NCBI GenBank assembly: GCA_037179515.1
Contig: JAXCGZ010007638.1
Location: 1 to 64,000 of the forward strand
From: Halocaridina rubra
Taxonomy: Eukaryota > Arthropoda > Malacostraca > Decapoda > Atyidae
Reading direction: 5' to 3'
Length of the DNA: 64,000 bases
Numbering within the stretch: position 1 is the stretch's first letter; each line of letters begins with the position of its first letter. The notes below the pieces were generated by a model. That model made no database searches. It worked only from the letters and a program-made list of their open reading frames with translations, and had not been told where the DNA came from. A program made the position numbers and the translations under genes. Of the stretch, positions 20,685 to 36,997 are shown in pieces.

Positions 20685-20821
20685 AGGGATCGATTCAACA
20701 TTTGTTCGGAAATTGTATTCATATGTTGATTTGTTTATGGTTGTGGGCGTTTGTAGGTGGAGGTTCCACTGTATATACAGGGTGTGGCAGAAATACCTCC
20801 CATATTTTAAACTTTCACCTA

Positions 20822-21419
20822 CCGTATATTGGGGCTTATAAGTCGATCTGGCAATTCAAACAGATTGAAAACACCACCGAGTTCACGCATTTCAACATAA
20901 ACAAACAGTGCTACCACCTAGTGGCAGGGTGAAAAAACATACACAACAAGTGGAAATATGCCTGTTCCGTCTCTCAACATTCTGTGTGACTTTGTCATAA
21001 AATCTTGGGATGCTGTGGCTGCAAAAACTGTGATAAAATCATTTAAAAAATTTGGCATATCAATTTCACTGGATGGAGAAGATGATGACATGTTGTGGAA
21101 TGACAGTGACAAGGAAACAGACGTCGAATCTCCTGCTACCAAAGTCAACGCCACCAGTGGTTCGGAGGCAGACCCATATGACAATCTATTTTTGACTGAA
21201 GAACAAGACTCCGAGGGATTTTAAATATCATTTTATGTTCTTAAATATTTTAGATTATGTTAGGTATTGTTTTTAGCTTTTGGATCAATAAAATATTTTA
21301 TAGTAATAATCTGATGTTACTGGTGCAAATATATTTAAAGGTTGCGATTTTATATTTACCCTATAAGTTGACCCCTAGTTTTGACCTTAAAAACTCAACT
21401 TATAGGCCGCAATATACGG
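20822..21419 (+). mobile_element. Nested pogo-like element, internally deleted
   Basis: A 598-base element with inverted repeats CCGTATATTGGGGCTTATA (left) and, on the opposite strand, CCGTATATTGCGGCCTATA (right), flanked by TA on both sides. Removing it rejoins ACTTTCACCTA to TGTGTTGC in the host mariner element. It keeps only the C-terminal end of its transposase. Confidence 0.82.
20958..21224 (+). pseudogene. pogo-type transposase, C-terminal remnant
   Basis: Open 88-codon frame including VIKSWDAVAAKTVIKSFKKF, then GISISLDGEDDDMLW, then an acidic tail. This matches the usual end of pogo/POGK-like transposases, where 'W..V....I..SF...GIS..LDG.EDD' follows the DDE domain. The helix-turn-helix and catalytic domains are absent, so it is an internally deleted remnant rather than a gene. 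Confidence 0.65.
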
Positions 21420-21513
21420 TATGTGTTGCTAATGAACTGAATGCAAGTGCCAGTGATGTCTTCATTTAGCTAATGACTTACCATGTTTTTTGCAGATACC
21501 CTCATCTAGCAAC

Positions 21514-22577
21514 ATGGTTTGGACTGGTGCACATCGTGCTTTTGTTGTAGACACGTTTTTGAAGAATGGTGAATCTGTAATTGCAACAAAGAGAGCTTTT
21601 CGAACTCATTACATGTTAAGACGGAATGATGCTGTTCCGGATAGAAAAACAATACTGCTATGGGTTGCAAATTTCAGAGCCACAGGTTCAGCACTTTAAA
21701 GAAAGCCACCTGGAAGATCTTGAAGTGCTCAATCTCCAGATAGTGTTCAAGCTGTGAGACTTTCTATTGCTCAGTCTACTACACATTCAGCTCGTAAACA
21801 TGCTTCTGCCTTGGGATTATCTGATCGAACAGTTAGAAGAATTCTACACACTGATCTGGAGTTCCATCCATTCAAATTGATGATTGCTCCGAAACTGCAC
21901 AAACGCGACTGGGAAGTTCGCTTGTCATGCTGTGACAAATTGTTCCTGCAAATGCTGTTCTTCTCACAAGTGATGAAGCTCTTTCATCTCTCAGGCTGCG
22001 TGAATAAGCAAAATTTTCGTTACTGGGTGGAAAATAGCCCTAGACAGCTTCATGAAAGACCTCTACACAGTGAACGAGTGACTGTATGGTGTGCAGTCTC
22101 GAAATTAGGTGTATGGGGCCCTTATTTTTTTCGAGGAGAGAAGCCACTCAATTACAATAACATCTGACCAGTACGTGGAGATGCTGTAGACATATCTGGA
22201 ACCAAAAGTAAATGACCTTTGCAATCAGGAAGTGTGGTTTCAGCAGGATGGAGCCATGGCACACACAGCAAGAGGCTCTGAGAGAAATATTCCCAGAACG
22301 TTTTATTGCCTTACGTGGTGACATTGGATGGCCTGCATGCTCACCTGATCTCAATCCCTGTGATTATTTTCTCTGAGGTTACTTGAAAGCTGAGGTCTAC
22401 AAACATCGACTGGGTACCATTGAAGAATTAAAGGATGCTATTCGTCAAAAGACTGCAGAAGTAATGCCTGGAATGACTCTTTGAGTGATGGAAAACTTCA
22501 GAAATCGTCTACAACAGTGTACATGTATAGTGAATGGAGGCCACCATTTGGAGGATGTAATTTTTAAAACCATATGA
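21514..22577 (+). pseudogene. mariner-type (DUF4817) transposase pseudogene
   Basis: It starts MVWTGAHRAFVVDTFLKNGE, the HTH/DUF4817 region, followed by a second HTH (ALGLSDRTVRRILHTDLEFH). Catalytic landmarks remain: SDEA, WFQQDGAMAHTA and SPDLNPCDYF, giving a D-D-D pattern as in mariner. Disruptions include a stop after GSAL (21699), a frameshift after SDEA near 21980, a stop after YNNI (22167), frameshifts near 22270, a stop in place of Trp in 'FL*GY' near 22375, and a stop at 22482. The last codons read VIFKTI and a stop at 22577. Similar intact proteins are annotated as Tc3 or Mos1-like transposases in insects. Confidence 0.88.
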
Positions 22578-22690
22578 ATAAGAACAGTAACCCTTTGTTT
22601 AAACAATAATAATATTAATTTTTAATAAATGTTGTTTGTTTTTCCTCTTGTTAACCTTTAAAATGTGGGAGGCATATCTGCTGCACCCTG

Positions 22691-25304
<2,614 letters not shown>

Positions 25305-25378
25305 CTGTACTGCATATACACTACAGTTTCCAGTAAATAACACATACAAGGAATTTTATACATGCATGAACAATTATG

Positions 25379-28006
<2,628 letters not shown>

Positions 28007-28614
28007 GCTCCCAAACTTAGGAACTACCGGTCACATCTTAAATTGTTTGTATGTTGATAGCTTGTATGCACAGTACTGTATTGGGTGTACAAACATTCCT
28101 ACATGATGTACAAAACATAAGAAAGTTGTGCTAGAACATAATACATTTGTTTTCCTATCTTAAAGACACATGATGAAAGTTTGCATGTTTCTTGAAACAT
28201 TGGAACTATCCATTACTTGCTGCATAATAATAGTAGACTGCATAGGCTCTGCACTTTTCACATGTTTGTATCTACGGATGTTTGTAAGTCGAGGAGGGTC
28301 TGTATATGTACACATTCTCCCCTTCTTACAAATGAGTTACGATCATTCATAGATACGAACAAGGTCTGCTGACTGTCAAGAATCATAAAAATTATAAAAA
28401 ATACAAAACCGCGTCGCAGCAAATTCAAACTTTACGTGCAATGACGAGAGCTCTTTGTACAACATTCAGCCACTATCAAGGTGCTGGCAGTACTGTACCC
28501 GTAAGTCAATACATTGTCCCAGTCTGTTCTCAGATCGCGTCCCATACACATTGAAACTCTCCGTTGCGTACCAGGTTTTTTGTCGTTAAATATCTTTCTC
28601 TTTATGTAGTAATC

Positions 28615-28926
28615 ATGAGTGGTGAAAAGCATAAGGCTACTAAAGTTAGTGCTGCTTTAAAAAAAAAGGCATGCCATTTCGATGGAAACTAAATTGGCGA
28701 TAATAGACTTGATAATCGTAAAAAAATTGTGAATGTAGCCCTCGCTTCTGATATGAATTGTTCCACTTTGGGCCCTATTTACAGAGATAGAGAACATATT
28801 ATGGAACATGTGAAAGGTGCAGTGCCTATGTAGTCTACTATTATTAGTAACAAGAAGGGAAAGGCTTATCGAATAAATGGAAAAACTTTTAATAATATGG
28901 ATGGAACACCAGTGGTAACATCGGGT
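28615..28926 (+). pseudogene. Tigger transposase, N-terminal fragment
   Basis: It starts MSGEKHKATKVSAALKKKA. After a stop it continues NRKKIVNVALASDMNCSTLG, then IYRDREHIMEHVKGAVPM. The 'S.ST...I..D...I.EHVKG..PM.ST' pattern is typical of the CENP-B-like DNA-binding region of Tigger transposases. It has at least two in-frame stops and no catalytic domain. GTAAGA follows near 28925. Confidence 0.65.
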
Positions 28927-28965
28927 AAGATTGTCTCTTATTCCATTGCATTCTGCTCCTTACAA

Positions 28966-29700
28966 TGCCTCCTCTTTCTCTTCCTCCATTCTCGAGCAAA
29001 GGGGAATGTAGAAACCGCTAAACTTTACCTCATCGCATACATCACCTCAAACCTTCGCTACCATTTTACAGTTAATTTTTGGTACTGTACAATAGTTTAC
29101 TGTATGTACTATTACATTGTCTCATTACTCCTGTATGTATTACAATTTAATCATATAATTTATGTTTTACCGTTTATAAAAAAAAAAATATTTGTGTTAT
29201 TACAGCATAACAACCCATCCTGTTGTCTACTAGTCCTCTCGCTGCCTCCTCTTCCTCTTCTCCATCCACCACTCTCGAGCATGTGGGAATGTAGAAACCC
29301 CTGAACTTTATCTTTTTGCATAAGTCACCTCAAACCTTTGTTCCAGTTTAAGAGGTTGGTACTGTACGGTAGCTTACTGTATGTACTATTACAATGTCTT
29401 ATTGTTACCGTACGTATTACAATTTATTAATATAATACAAGATTTATGGTTTATTAACCAAAAATATTTGAGTTATAACCGATAAACTTTATGTTCTCTC
29501 TTACGTCACCACAAACTTTCACTACCTGTTTAAAAGGTTGTTACTGTACTGTACTATTATTACAACTCCTTATTATTACTGCACATATTACAATTTATTG
29601 ATATGATTTATGTTATATGGTTTATTAAATAAAATAGTGTTTTTACGGTAAAAAATAAAATCTATAATATATGACTTCACAAAATCTTAGTATCTGTCAA
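28966..29700. repeat. Three diverged tandem blocks (about 200-250 bp) within a Tigger-like element
   Basis: Blocks beginning near 28966, 29240 and 29480 share features in the same order: CCTCCTCTTTCTCTTCC or similar (first two only), CTCGAGCA and GGGAATGTAGAAACC (first two), AAACTTTA, TCACCTCAAACCTT or CACCACAAACTTTC, GGTACTGTAC or TACTGTACTG, TATTACAATTTA and a poly-A-rich end. They are well diverged, so the expansion is old. Confidence 0.6.
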
Positions 29701-30106
29701 AGGTGATTGTTATTATAGTACTACAGGTATTACAATTTTTATTATTGTTATTATTATTACAATTTACTATATATGATTGGTTTTATTACAGAAATCGTAA
29801 CTTAGCAACATGTTACCGTCTCTCATCCATCACTGCAGAACCTAGTCTCAGCTTTCAAGTGGAACAACCCATTATATTAATGTATGTATTACTGTCCTTT
29901 ATAAAATTATTATTAATATTGTATTAAATTTATTAATACTTTATATTTTAGTTTTAGCTTTATGTAATTGTTGTGTTTAGCCTAAGTACTGTACAGTACT
30001 GCATATTTATGTAATGTACAAGGCATTTCTTTTGGCTAAACATAACTTATGAACAATTCTACTTATAAACGAACTTCTGGAACCTAATTCATTCAAAGTT
30101 GGGGAG

Positions 30107-30362
<256 letters not shown>

Positions 30363-32363
30363 GTATATCATCTACAAATAGAAACTCGACGAGTGGTGCA
30401 ACAGACGATAATTTTATCAAAACTTTTTTTCAAACGAACAAAGACTTTATCAAAATTAGCACAAATTTATGAAAAGATTAAGATATCCTTCATTCATGCA
30501 GCTCTTCTGTCCTATAGGATCTCTCAAACAAATATTATAATACTTGTGTATACCATCATAGATAAAAAGAAGAGGGAATAACAAAAATAGATGCATGTGC
30601 ATTGTGATGCTACATCATAATTTTGTGCATCTAATGCATAGTTTCATTAGGAGCCATTTCTTTGATGACTATACTTTTTTCTTAATTTCTACAATTTCTA
30701 ATGAACAGCAGATGCTTAATTCACTTCATTTATTCTAAAAACAAAAACACTTCCTCAAATATTTACAGCAGTTTTCAATAAACAATCATATCTGCAGAAA
30801 CTACAAAAGTTTTATGACTCATTGGTACACAAAAATATCAGTAATATACTGTATATCATATATATTCCTATCAATTGAGACTTTCCTAACACTTGTTTCA
30901 AGGAGGCTTCAAACAATTTGTTAAACAATATTAAAGGAATGAATTGACAATGAAAATCAGTCATATGATATGCAAAATATACAAAACCCTCAAAACAACA
31001 AACTCTATTACATATCATTGGCAACAAACAAGGCAACTGAAGATTTTTCACCTAGATATAGCACCGGAGCACTCTTGTTATTATATAAAAGGGCTCTTAC
31101 CATACCAGGAGTAAATCATATTTATGGCTTTACACATAAAACACTTAAATAACATTTTAGCCCAGATGACCTCTACCATATTCCGAAGTTAAAATTTTTT
31201 CTATCATCACATATTTACGAATTTATTCTTAAACCAGTGAAATAACATCATCACCAAACTGTTCTTAACTGCAATCTGCTTTTAACATGTTATTTTAATG
31301 ACATCACATTATCAGTCAGCTTACATCGAAAATTATTTTCCATAATATTTATACTTACTATTATTACAAATTGAAGGTGAAAGAAATATATAAAAGGTAC
31401 CATACAATACAGAAAGAGCACTTAAACTGAGAATAAGTTTTCCAATGCAGAAAGCAAACTGTTTTCCTCAGGAGTGCCAACATACATATTGGCTGTACAC
31501 ATGGATATATTTTGGGAACGACCTGGAATACATAAAAATCCTTTGATAATGTGAAGGGTACGTGCATTCCATCCAGAGTCTATGTTTTAACACTCCCTCA
31601 GTGAAGAAATTCAAAGATACATATTCAGGTTTGCAAAAGCTTTTACTCAGGTTTATATTGTTAAAAGTATATCATACTTAAAAAATACCACTCAGAGAAG
31701 TGCCCAATGTTCAAGAAGATTTCAAACTACACAAACAGCAATAAATTAATTAAAGAACACATTACTACCCTTAATTATTACCATTTATCATCTAGACACA
31801 TATCTACTTAAACATTTAAAACAGTCATTCATCTTTATACAAAACCTAGTGATGTACTAATTATTAATAATATAGTATACTTACATCTTATATTATTCAC
31901 AGATCTGCAGCAGGTAATTCTGCAACTCTTCTCATTACTTTATCCTTGGATATAACCTCACCAGGCCATTTTGGATTAATAAATAAATTAAAACCTATTC
32001 AAAGTAAGCTATACTTTTGCTTACCTTTTAAAGTTTCTTCCGTCTGTTTAAAAATAATTTGGTAGTGTGAAAAGATTTTGGGTTTATTTACTTGATATTA
32101 TTATTATCTATCATATGTACACATTCATTAATAATCCTGTCAATATGAAGCATACTAAACCTGGAGCAATAGAGGATATAGGATATTAATGTCTTAAATG
32201 TAGCATTGTTATTTCAAAAAAGTTGATACAACATACTTAATAAAAACTGCAGCCCCTAATTATGACTGAAAATAGATTAAAATGTACTGAATACAATGAA
32301 TGTATTGCTGGTATCTCAGTCAACTAAGTCATTAAATCGTAAAACTCAATAAATTATGTCATA
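30363..32363. other. Unannotated AT-rich sequence
   Basis: No recognisable gene. It may be DNA downstream of the collagen gene that ends at 34270 on the minus strand. Confidence 0.45.
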
Positions 32364-32434
<71 letters not shown>

Positions 32435-32460
32435 TAATAATAATAATAATAATAATAATA
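32364..32460. repeat. (AAT)n microsatellite
   Basis: About 95 bases of AAT trinucleotide with one AAC variant near 32430. Confidence 0.98.
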
Positions 32461-33269
32461 CAGTGATTGAAAACAGTATATGTAGCTTTTATTTTGATAA
32501 ATAAATTTATATAATAAAATCTTTCTTCCCTATTCATTTACAATTTTCAGGTAACTGCACAAAGGATCGCTATGGAATGACAGAGGCAAAATGCCACAGT
32601 GAAGGTGGTAACATGGTCCCAAATGATAAAATTGGCACTCCAATAAAAGGTTACAAGGGGAGACTGAGGTAGGAGGGAACCATAACCAACCTAATATGCT
32701 CTTACTATATCTCAATTTTCAAGCAAAGAGAAGGTTATAAAGCTTTAAGGCTGAAATCATACTGAACCTATTCTGGCGAAGTAAGATATTAAACCTATTA
32801 TGAAGGACTACTGCTGAACATACACAAGATATTAATGCAGTAAAGTTTACATCATAAAGGGACAATTGTGGTCAATGTGTAAAAGCCAGTAAAATGTCCT
32901 GGGTATTAAAGTGAAGTAATATCTGTTACAACCAGCACAAAAACAAACATCACAGAGGTCTCTTTGATGTAACAGTACCTAATATTCATTAATATGCTTG
33001 TATTATCTATAATGTATTTGTATAGTAATGATGACTGAAGGGGTGATCTCATGAGAAGCCAAATGCTATTTTATCTCTTAATATACCTTTGTTACTTGAA
33101 CCATATGTAATCATGAAAAAGTACTTTGATCACAGGAATATGTTTTGGCTTTAAAACAACCCAACGTTAGTCTAAATAGTGATACATACACACGCCAGGC
33201 ACGTTCAAAAACGTGCTTTCATATACTAATACTATATATTATTTAATCATGAAAATGTGTTGTGATTAA

Positions 33270-33525
33270 GTTTGAAATACTAAAACAGTATTAAAGTAAA
33301 AACTCATCATTACTTAGGCCTTACAATTGTTCTTAGTTTGAAATACTAAAACAGTATTAAAATCAAAACTCATCATTGCTTAGGCCTTACAATTGTTCTT
33401 AGATTGAAATATTAAAACAGAATTAAAGTCAAAACTCATCATTGCTTAGGCCTTACAATTGTTCTTAGTTTGAAATACTAAAACAGTATTAAAGTCAAAA
33501 CTCATCATTGCTTAGGCCTTACAAA
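33270..33525. repeat. 66-bp tandem repeat, about 3.9 copies
   Basis: Units begin at 33270, 33336, 33402 and 33468 with GTTTGAAATACTAAAACAG or a close variant and include CTTAGGCCTTACAA. The last unit is cut after TTACAA at 33525. They differ by only a few substitutions. They lie 0.75-1.0 kb past the collagen stop codon on the minus strand and so could be within its 3' UTR. Confidence 0.95.
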
Positions 33526-34269
33526 GTATCAGTTGAACCAATCATTAAACAATGTCATGTAGGTTTCTCATGAAATGCTTGACAAAATTAGGAGCAAACA
33601 TTTGACCAGAATGGCTATAATATGATGTCAGTCTACTACATGTAAGATGTACAGAGGCAGCAATATACTAGGCATCCAAGTGCAGAATACTGGATATACA
33701 GTAATATCATTCGAAATGTATATTGATGTTAATTAGGAACACTATCAATGTCAGTTTCATATATATAAAAAGAAGGCATTCAAAAATGTTTGAATGCCAA
33801 TTCTATAAACGCATATTACAATATTTGTTTTCATTTCTTTTCAAATTAATAACGTATTGCATCTCTTAATTAACATCCAACACCTTCACTTAAGAGATAT
33901 CAAGAGCCAAATATAGAGATCAGATAATCTACAATTTCCACATTCAATTCAAGAGTTCATATGAGTATATATTTTTCAATAACTGATAGAGAAAATGTTC
34001 TAAGGATGATATGTTAGTATATAAGAGTTTCAAGATGAACACATGAGGTACAATTTGCTTGAGGAGTATGTAAATAATTACAGGAAAGAGCATTAATGCG
34101 GCACTAGTAACACATATCTCTCAAAAGGTTTCGCCTTCTAATCTGTAGTTTCCTAGTTAACATAAGAAAAAGTAATTCTTACATACCCCAATACTGTTCA
34201 CTGACAGTATAATATAAAAAATAAAAATTGTTATAAATATTCCACTGAAAATCATTAAAAAAGAATAAC

Positions 34270-34573
34270 TTAAGCTTCTCCACTAGATAAGTCTATAAAA
34301 TTTAGTAATTCATGATATTCCTCCTCTGTCATGTTTTCTTCCTGGCTACCTGCATGCCGCCGTTTACGGAGACGAGCGTGACTGGTGGCTTCAATGCATA
34401 ACACAACAAAAGAGTTATGACAGCCAAGTTTCTCCTGCCCTAAAAGACGATTCTTGAGGAGTGAAGATGCTACTCCCACAGCCTCTCTACTCTCGCTGTT
34501 CCAGGCATCACAATAAGAAGATAGTGATCGTTCGCCTAATAAGTCTGAACCATGCCATACATATTTCTGAGGC
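34270..34573 (-). CDS. COL15/18: Collagen XV/XVIII (multiplexin), terminal exon: C-terminal half of endostatin
   Basis: Last coding exon of a basement-membrane collagen of the multiplexin class; endostatin is its C-terminal, proteolytically releasable NC1 fragment. After the acceptor TTTCAG at 34579-34574, the first base completes a split Trp codon. It then reads PQKYVWHGSDLLGERSLSSY and CDAWNSESREAVGVASSLL, then LLGQEKLGCHNSFVVLCIEA. This is the canonical endostatin pattern, with three of its four disulfide cysteines (SYC, GCH, VLC). The 100-codon part ends at a TAA (34272-34270). About 40 residues follow the last cysteine, including a basic RLRKRRH and an acidic EENMTEEEYHE stretch. This tail seems longer than the few residues in vertebrate endostatin. 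The frame extends into the intron to 34587, but that part is not coding. Confidence 0.93.
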
Positions 34574-34719
34574 CTGAAAGTATACATTTATATAAGTACT
34601 ACATAATACTACTTTAAGATTTCAATATCATCACCTTTAGCTATTGCTACAGAACTTAACATTGTGTCAGCAATGCATTTTAATGGTTTTACAATAGTTA
34701 GAAAACAGAGACTGATATA

Positions 34720-35781
34720 CATTGGCGACCCCAACCCACGAATGCCTGTTCCCACACACAAACCAACCCACGAACAAAATTTCAAACAAATTTTGACCCC
34801 AAATCACGAACAAAAACCAACCCACAAACACACATGTGTCAGCCAGGCGACTATATTTCCTGCTCACCAGCTCTCAGTTCTGCATTGGTGCCCGTACTGT
34901 GTAGTTCGTTCATGATCTGTTCATAGTTCTTGCTTTGTTTTTTATTGTTTTGCCTTTCAGATAGCCCTGATTATAGCTCCTAAGAAAGCTAAAAGCATTA
35001 GTGACAGTGGCGTCAAACACCCCAGATGCATAACAGTGGATAAATCGACTATCTGGACTACAGTATTTTAAAGAGTAAAGAGATCTGTAAGGTGGCTGAC
35101 GTGGCTAAGGGAGTAAATATATTAACGAAGAAAAGGTCACAGTTGATAGAAGAGGTAGAAAAATTATTGTTGCTGTGAATAAATGAAAAACAGCTGGTTG
35201 GAGTTAGTATTAGCAAGGCCATAATATGAGCTAAGGTTTTGCATATCCACCAAGATTTAGTAGCGAACTCTCTGAGTTACAGTGGCGCTAAAGTTGATGA
35301 ATTTAAAGTCAGCAGAAGGTGGTTTGAACACTTTCATTGACGAAATGGGATTCATAGCGTCATTAGACATCGAGAGGCGGCTAGTTCCGACCAAAAGGCA
35401 GCTGATTCTTACGTGAATGAGTTCGCTAATTTTATTGAGAGAGAAGGTTATATCTCTCCTCCTCCACCACCATCCACGTAAGCCAGCAACAAGCATCCAC
35501 AAAGGTAAATACAGTACTGTACCATGTTTTATTTTAGTAGAGTAGAATTCCTTTCTACTATTAATGTAATTTTCCTTTTAAAGATGAAATGCATATAATC
35601 TGTATCATATTTCATGTTTATACTGCCAGAAAAATTTTAAAATGAATATTTATTGTGATTAGGAATGGATTAATTGAATTAACATGCTTTTAAATGGGAA
35701 ATATAAATCCAACCCACGAGCAAGCCATCACACGAACAGGTTTTGGAAACGGATTAAATTCGTGGGTCGGGGTCACCACTG
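34720..35781 (+). mobile_element. Tigger-like element with short transposase relic
   Basis: Inverted ends CATTGGCGACCCCAACCCAC (left) and, on the opposite strand, CAGTGGTGACCCCGACCC (right), followed inward by matching ACGAA and GTTCG motifs. TA precedes the left end, and TG (probably mutated TA) follows the right. It is related to the element at 19166-20771: both carry the APKK(A/V)KS(I/V)SDSGVK transposase start. Confidence 0.78.
34970..35480 (+). pseudogene. Tigger transposase relic
   Basis: It begins IIAPKKAKSISDSGVK (helix-turn-helix region) and continues in shifting frames with pieces such as WIN/MKNSWLELVLA, DEFKVSRRWFEHF-like sequence near 35310-35340, and 'HRE.AASSDQKAADSYVNEF' in another frame near 35370-35430. 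The last matches the usual Tigger segment between the HTH and the DDE domain. It has several stops and frameshifts, and the catalytic DDE domain is absent. Confidence 0.7.
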
Positions 35782-36032
35782 TGTATAATTAATTTTTGGA
35801 CCAACCTTGCTGGTGCGGTAAATTCAAACTGCGCCCCAAAAGAGTTTGTGAGAGCGGCAGAGGAATACACAGCTAGCAGCACTGCTCTATTCACATTTAT
35901 CAAGTACATTAATCCCTCGCTATATCGCGATTCACCTTCTGCGAATTCAGTGCATCGCTGGTTTTTATGGTGAGCATATGTATTTTATATCGCAAATTTT
36001 CTGGGTATATCGCGAGAATCCATATGTGGAAA

Positions 36033-36425
36033 TATTAAAACTTCCAGTATTTTAATTATTTTATTGATAAAAAGAAGTATTTCTTAGCCTAAGAATAATA
36101 AAACAGTAAAAAATAGTAAAGAACATAAATTTAAATATGTAAATCACAGTATTGCACCATATAAAATACGATACCGGTATCGGCGTCTTGGAAAACGCAA
36201 AGGGTTGCACCTATGTGAGATAGTACATATTAAAATTTCCAGTATTTTCATTATTTTATTGATAAAAAAAAAGTATTTTCTACCCTAAAAATAATAAAAT
36301 AGCAAAAAATAGTAAAAAAAACATAAATTTAAACATGTAACTCACAGTATTGCACCATATAAAATACATTACAGGTATCGGTGTCTTGGAAAAAGCAATG
36401 GGTCGCACCTACGTGAGATAGTACA
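36033..36425. repeat. Two-copy tandem repeat (205 and 188 bp) in a Tigger element
   Basis: Copies 36033-36237 and 36238-36425 both start TATTAAAAYTTCCAGTATTT and end GAGATAGTACA. They differ mainly by small indels and substitutions. Confidence 0.92.
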
Positions 36426-36649
36426 CGGGATGCAATTGGCTGATGGGTGGGAGACGACGAATCACAGAATTGTGTTCTGTATACTGGGGTCTGATTTGGT
36501 TTTAGGTTGAAGCTTGATTCTCCCAGCATCTTCCATTGTCTCGCCTCACCCATTCAGTTACTTATGTGTGCGCCGTTCGCGTTGTGCCTCTTAATACTTT
36601 GTACTTGTGTTTTTTGTGAAACTTTTGCTTGTGTATTTCAACCCCTGCA

Positions 36650-36847
36650 ATGCCGCCCAAATATCCTTCATCTTCTAAGGCTTCTGGTAGTGAGCCTAAA
36701 CGGCAAAGGAAGATGTTGACAATAGCAGATAAGGTAAAACTGTTAGATATGCCGAAGGAAGGAAGAGGTTTCTCGGCTGTCGGCCGCCACTGGCTGTGCA
36801 GTATGTATACGTCATTCACGGTAAGCTTACCTATCACGTTCATATAG
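36650..36847 (+). pseudogene. Tigger transposase, N-terminal start only
   Basis: It reads MPPKYPSSSKASGSEPKRQR, then KMLTIADKVKLLDMPKEGRG and FSAVGRHW. This is the typical Tigger1-like start with the first part of the CENP-B/psq helix-turn-helix. Similarity ends after GRHW (about residue 50), and the remaining 16 codons come from repeat sequence. The catalytic domain is absent from this element. It is not a host gene. Confidence 0.78.
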
Positions 36848-36997
36848 CTTTATGCTTGCGCGCTGTTATTTATGGTAAACTTGCCTGTCACACTCATATA
36901 AATTTACGCTTGCACGCTGTTATTAATAAAGTAAAGGGTGAGTTGTTAACAGTGCTGGGAGGCTTTATACAGTAGAGGTAAAAATAAATGTAAAATA

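Larger units (their letters stand above)
19166..20771 (-). mobile_element. Tigger-like element, internally deleted and split by a LINE
   Basis: Left end CAGTGGTACCTCTAGTC at 19166 and, on the opposite strand, right end CAGTGGAACCTCCACC ending at 20771. Each is flanked by TA, the target duplication of the Tc1/mariner/pogo superfamily. Inside is the N-terminal part of a Tigger transposase on the minus strand (19745-19260). The LINE copy at 19823-20684 was inserted into it. Most of the transposase is missing. That both ends belong to one element is an inference from orientation and TA flanks. Confidence 0.65.
20778..22690 (+). mobile_element. mariner/Tc1-superfamily element, inactive
   Basis: Terminal inverted repeats CAGGGTGTGGCAGAAATA (left) and, read on the opposite strand, CAGGGTGCAGCAGATATG (right) are flanked by TA target duplications. 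The coding part at 21514-22577 is a DUF4817-type transposase, broken by stops and frameshifts. A pogo-like element (20822-21419) is nested between the left end and the transposase. A Tigger-like element ends six bases to the left. Confidence 0.88.

Noticed and set aside
34574..34587. Met at 34587 as the start of the endostatin exon frame
   Set aside because: These codons lie upstream of the splice acceptor (TTTCAG at 34579-34574) and are intronic.
36629..36847. Host CENP-B or Tigger-derived gene
   Set aside because: Similarity stops after about 50 residues, and the frame lies inside a Tigger element with TA target duplications.
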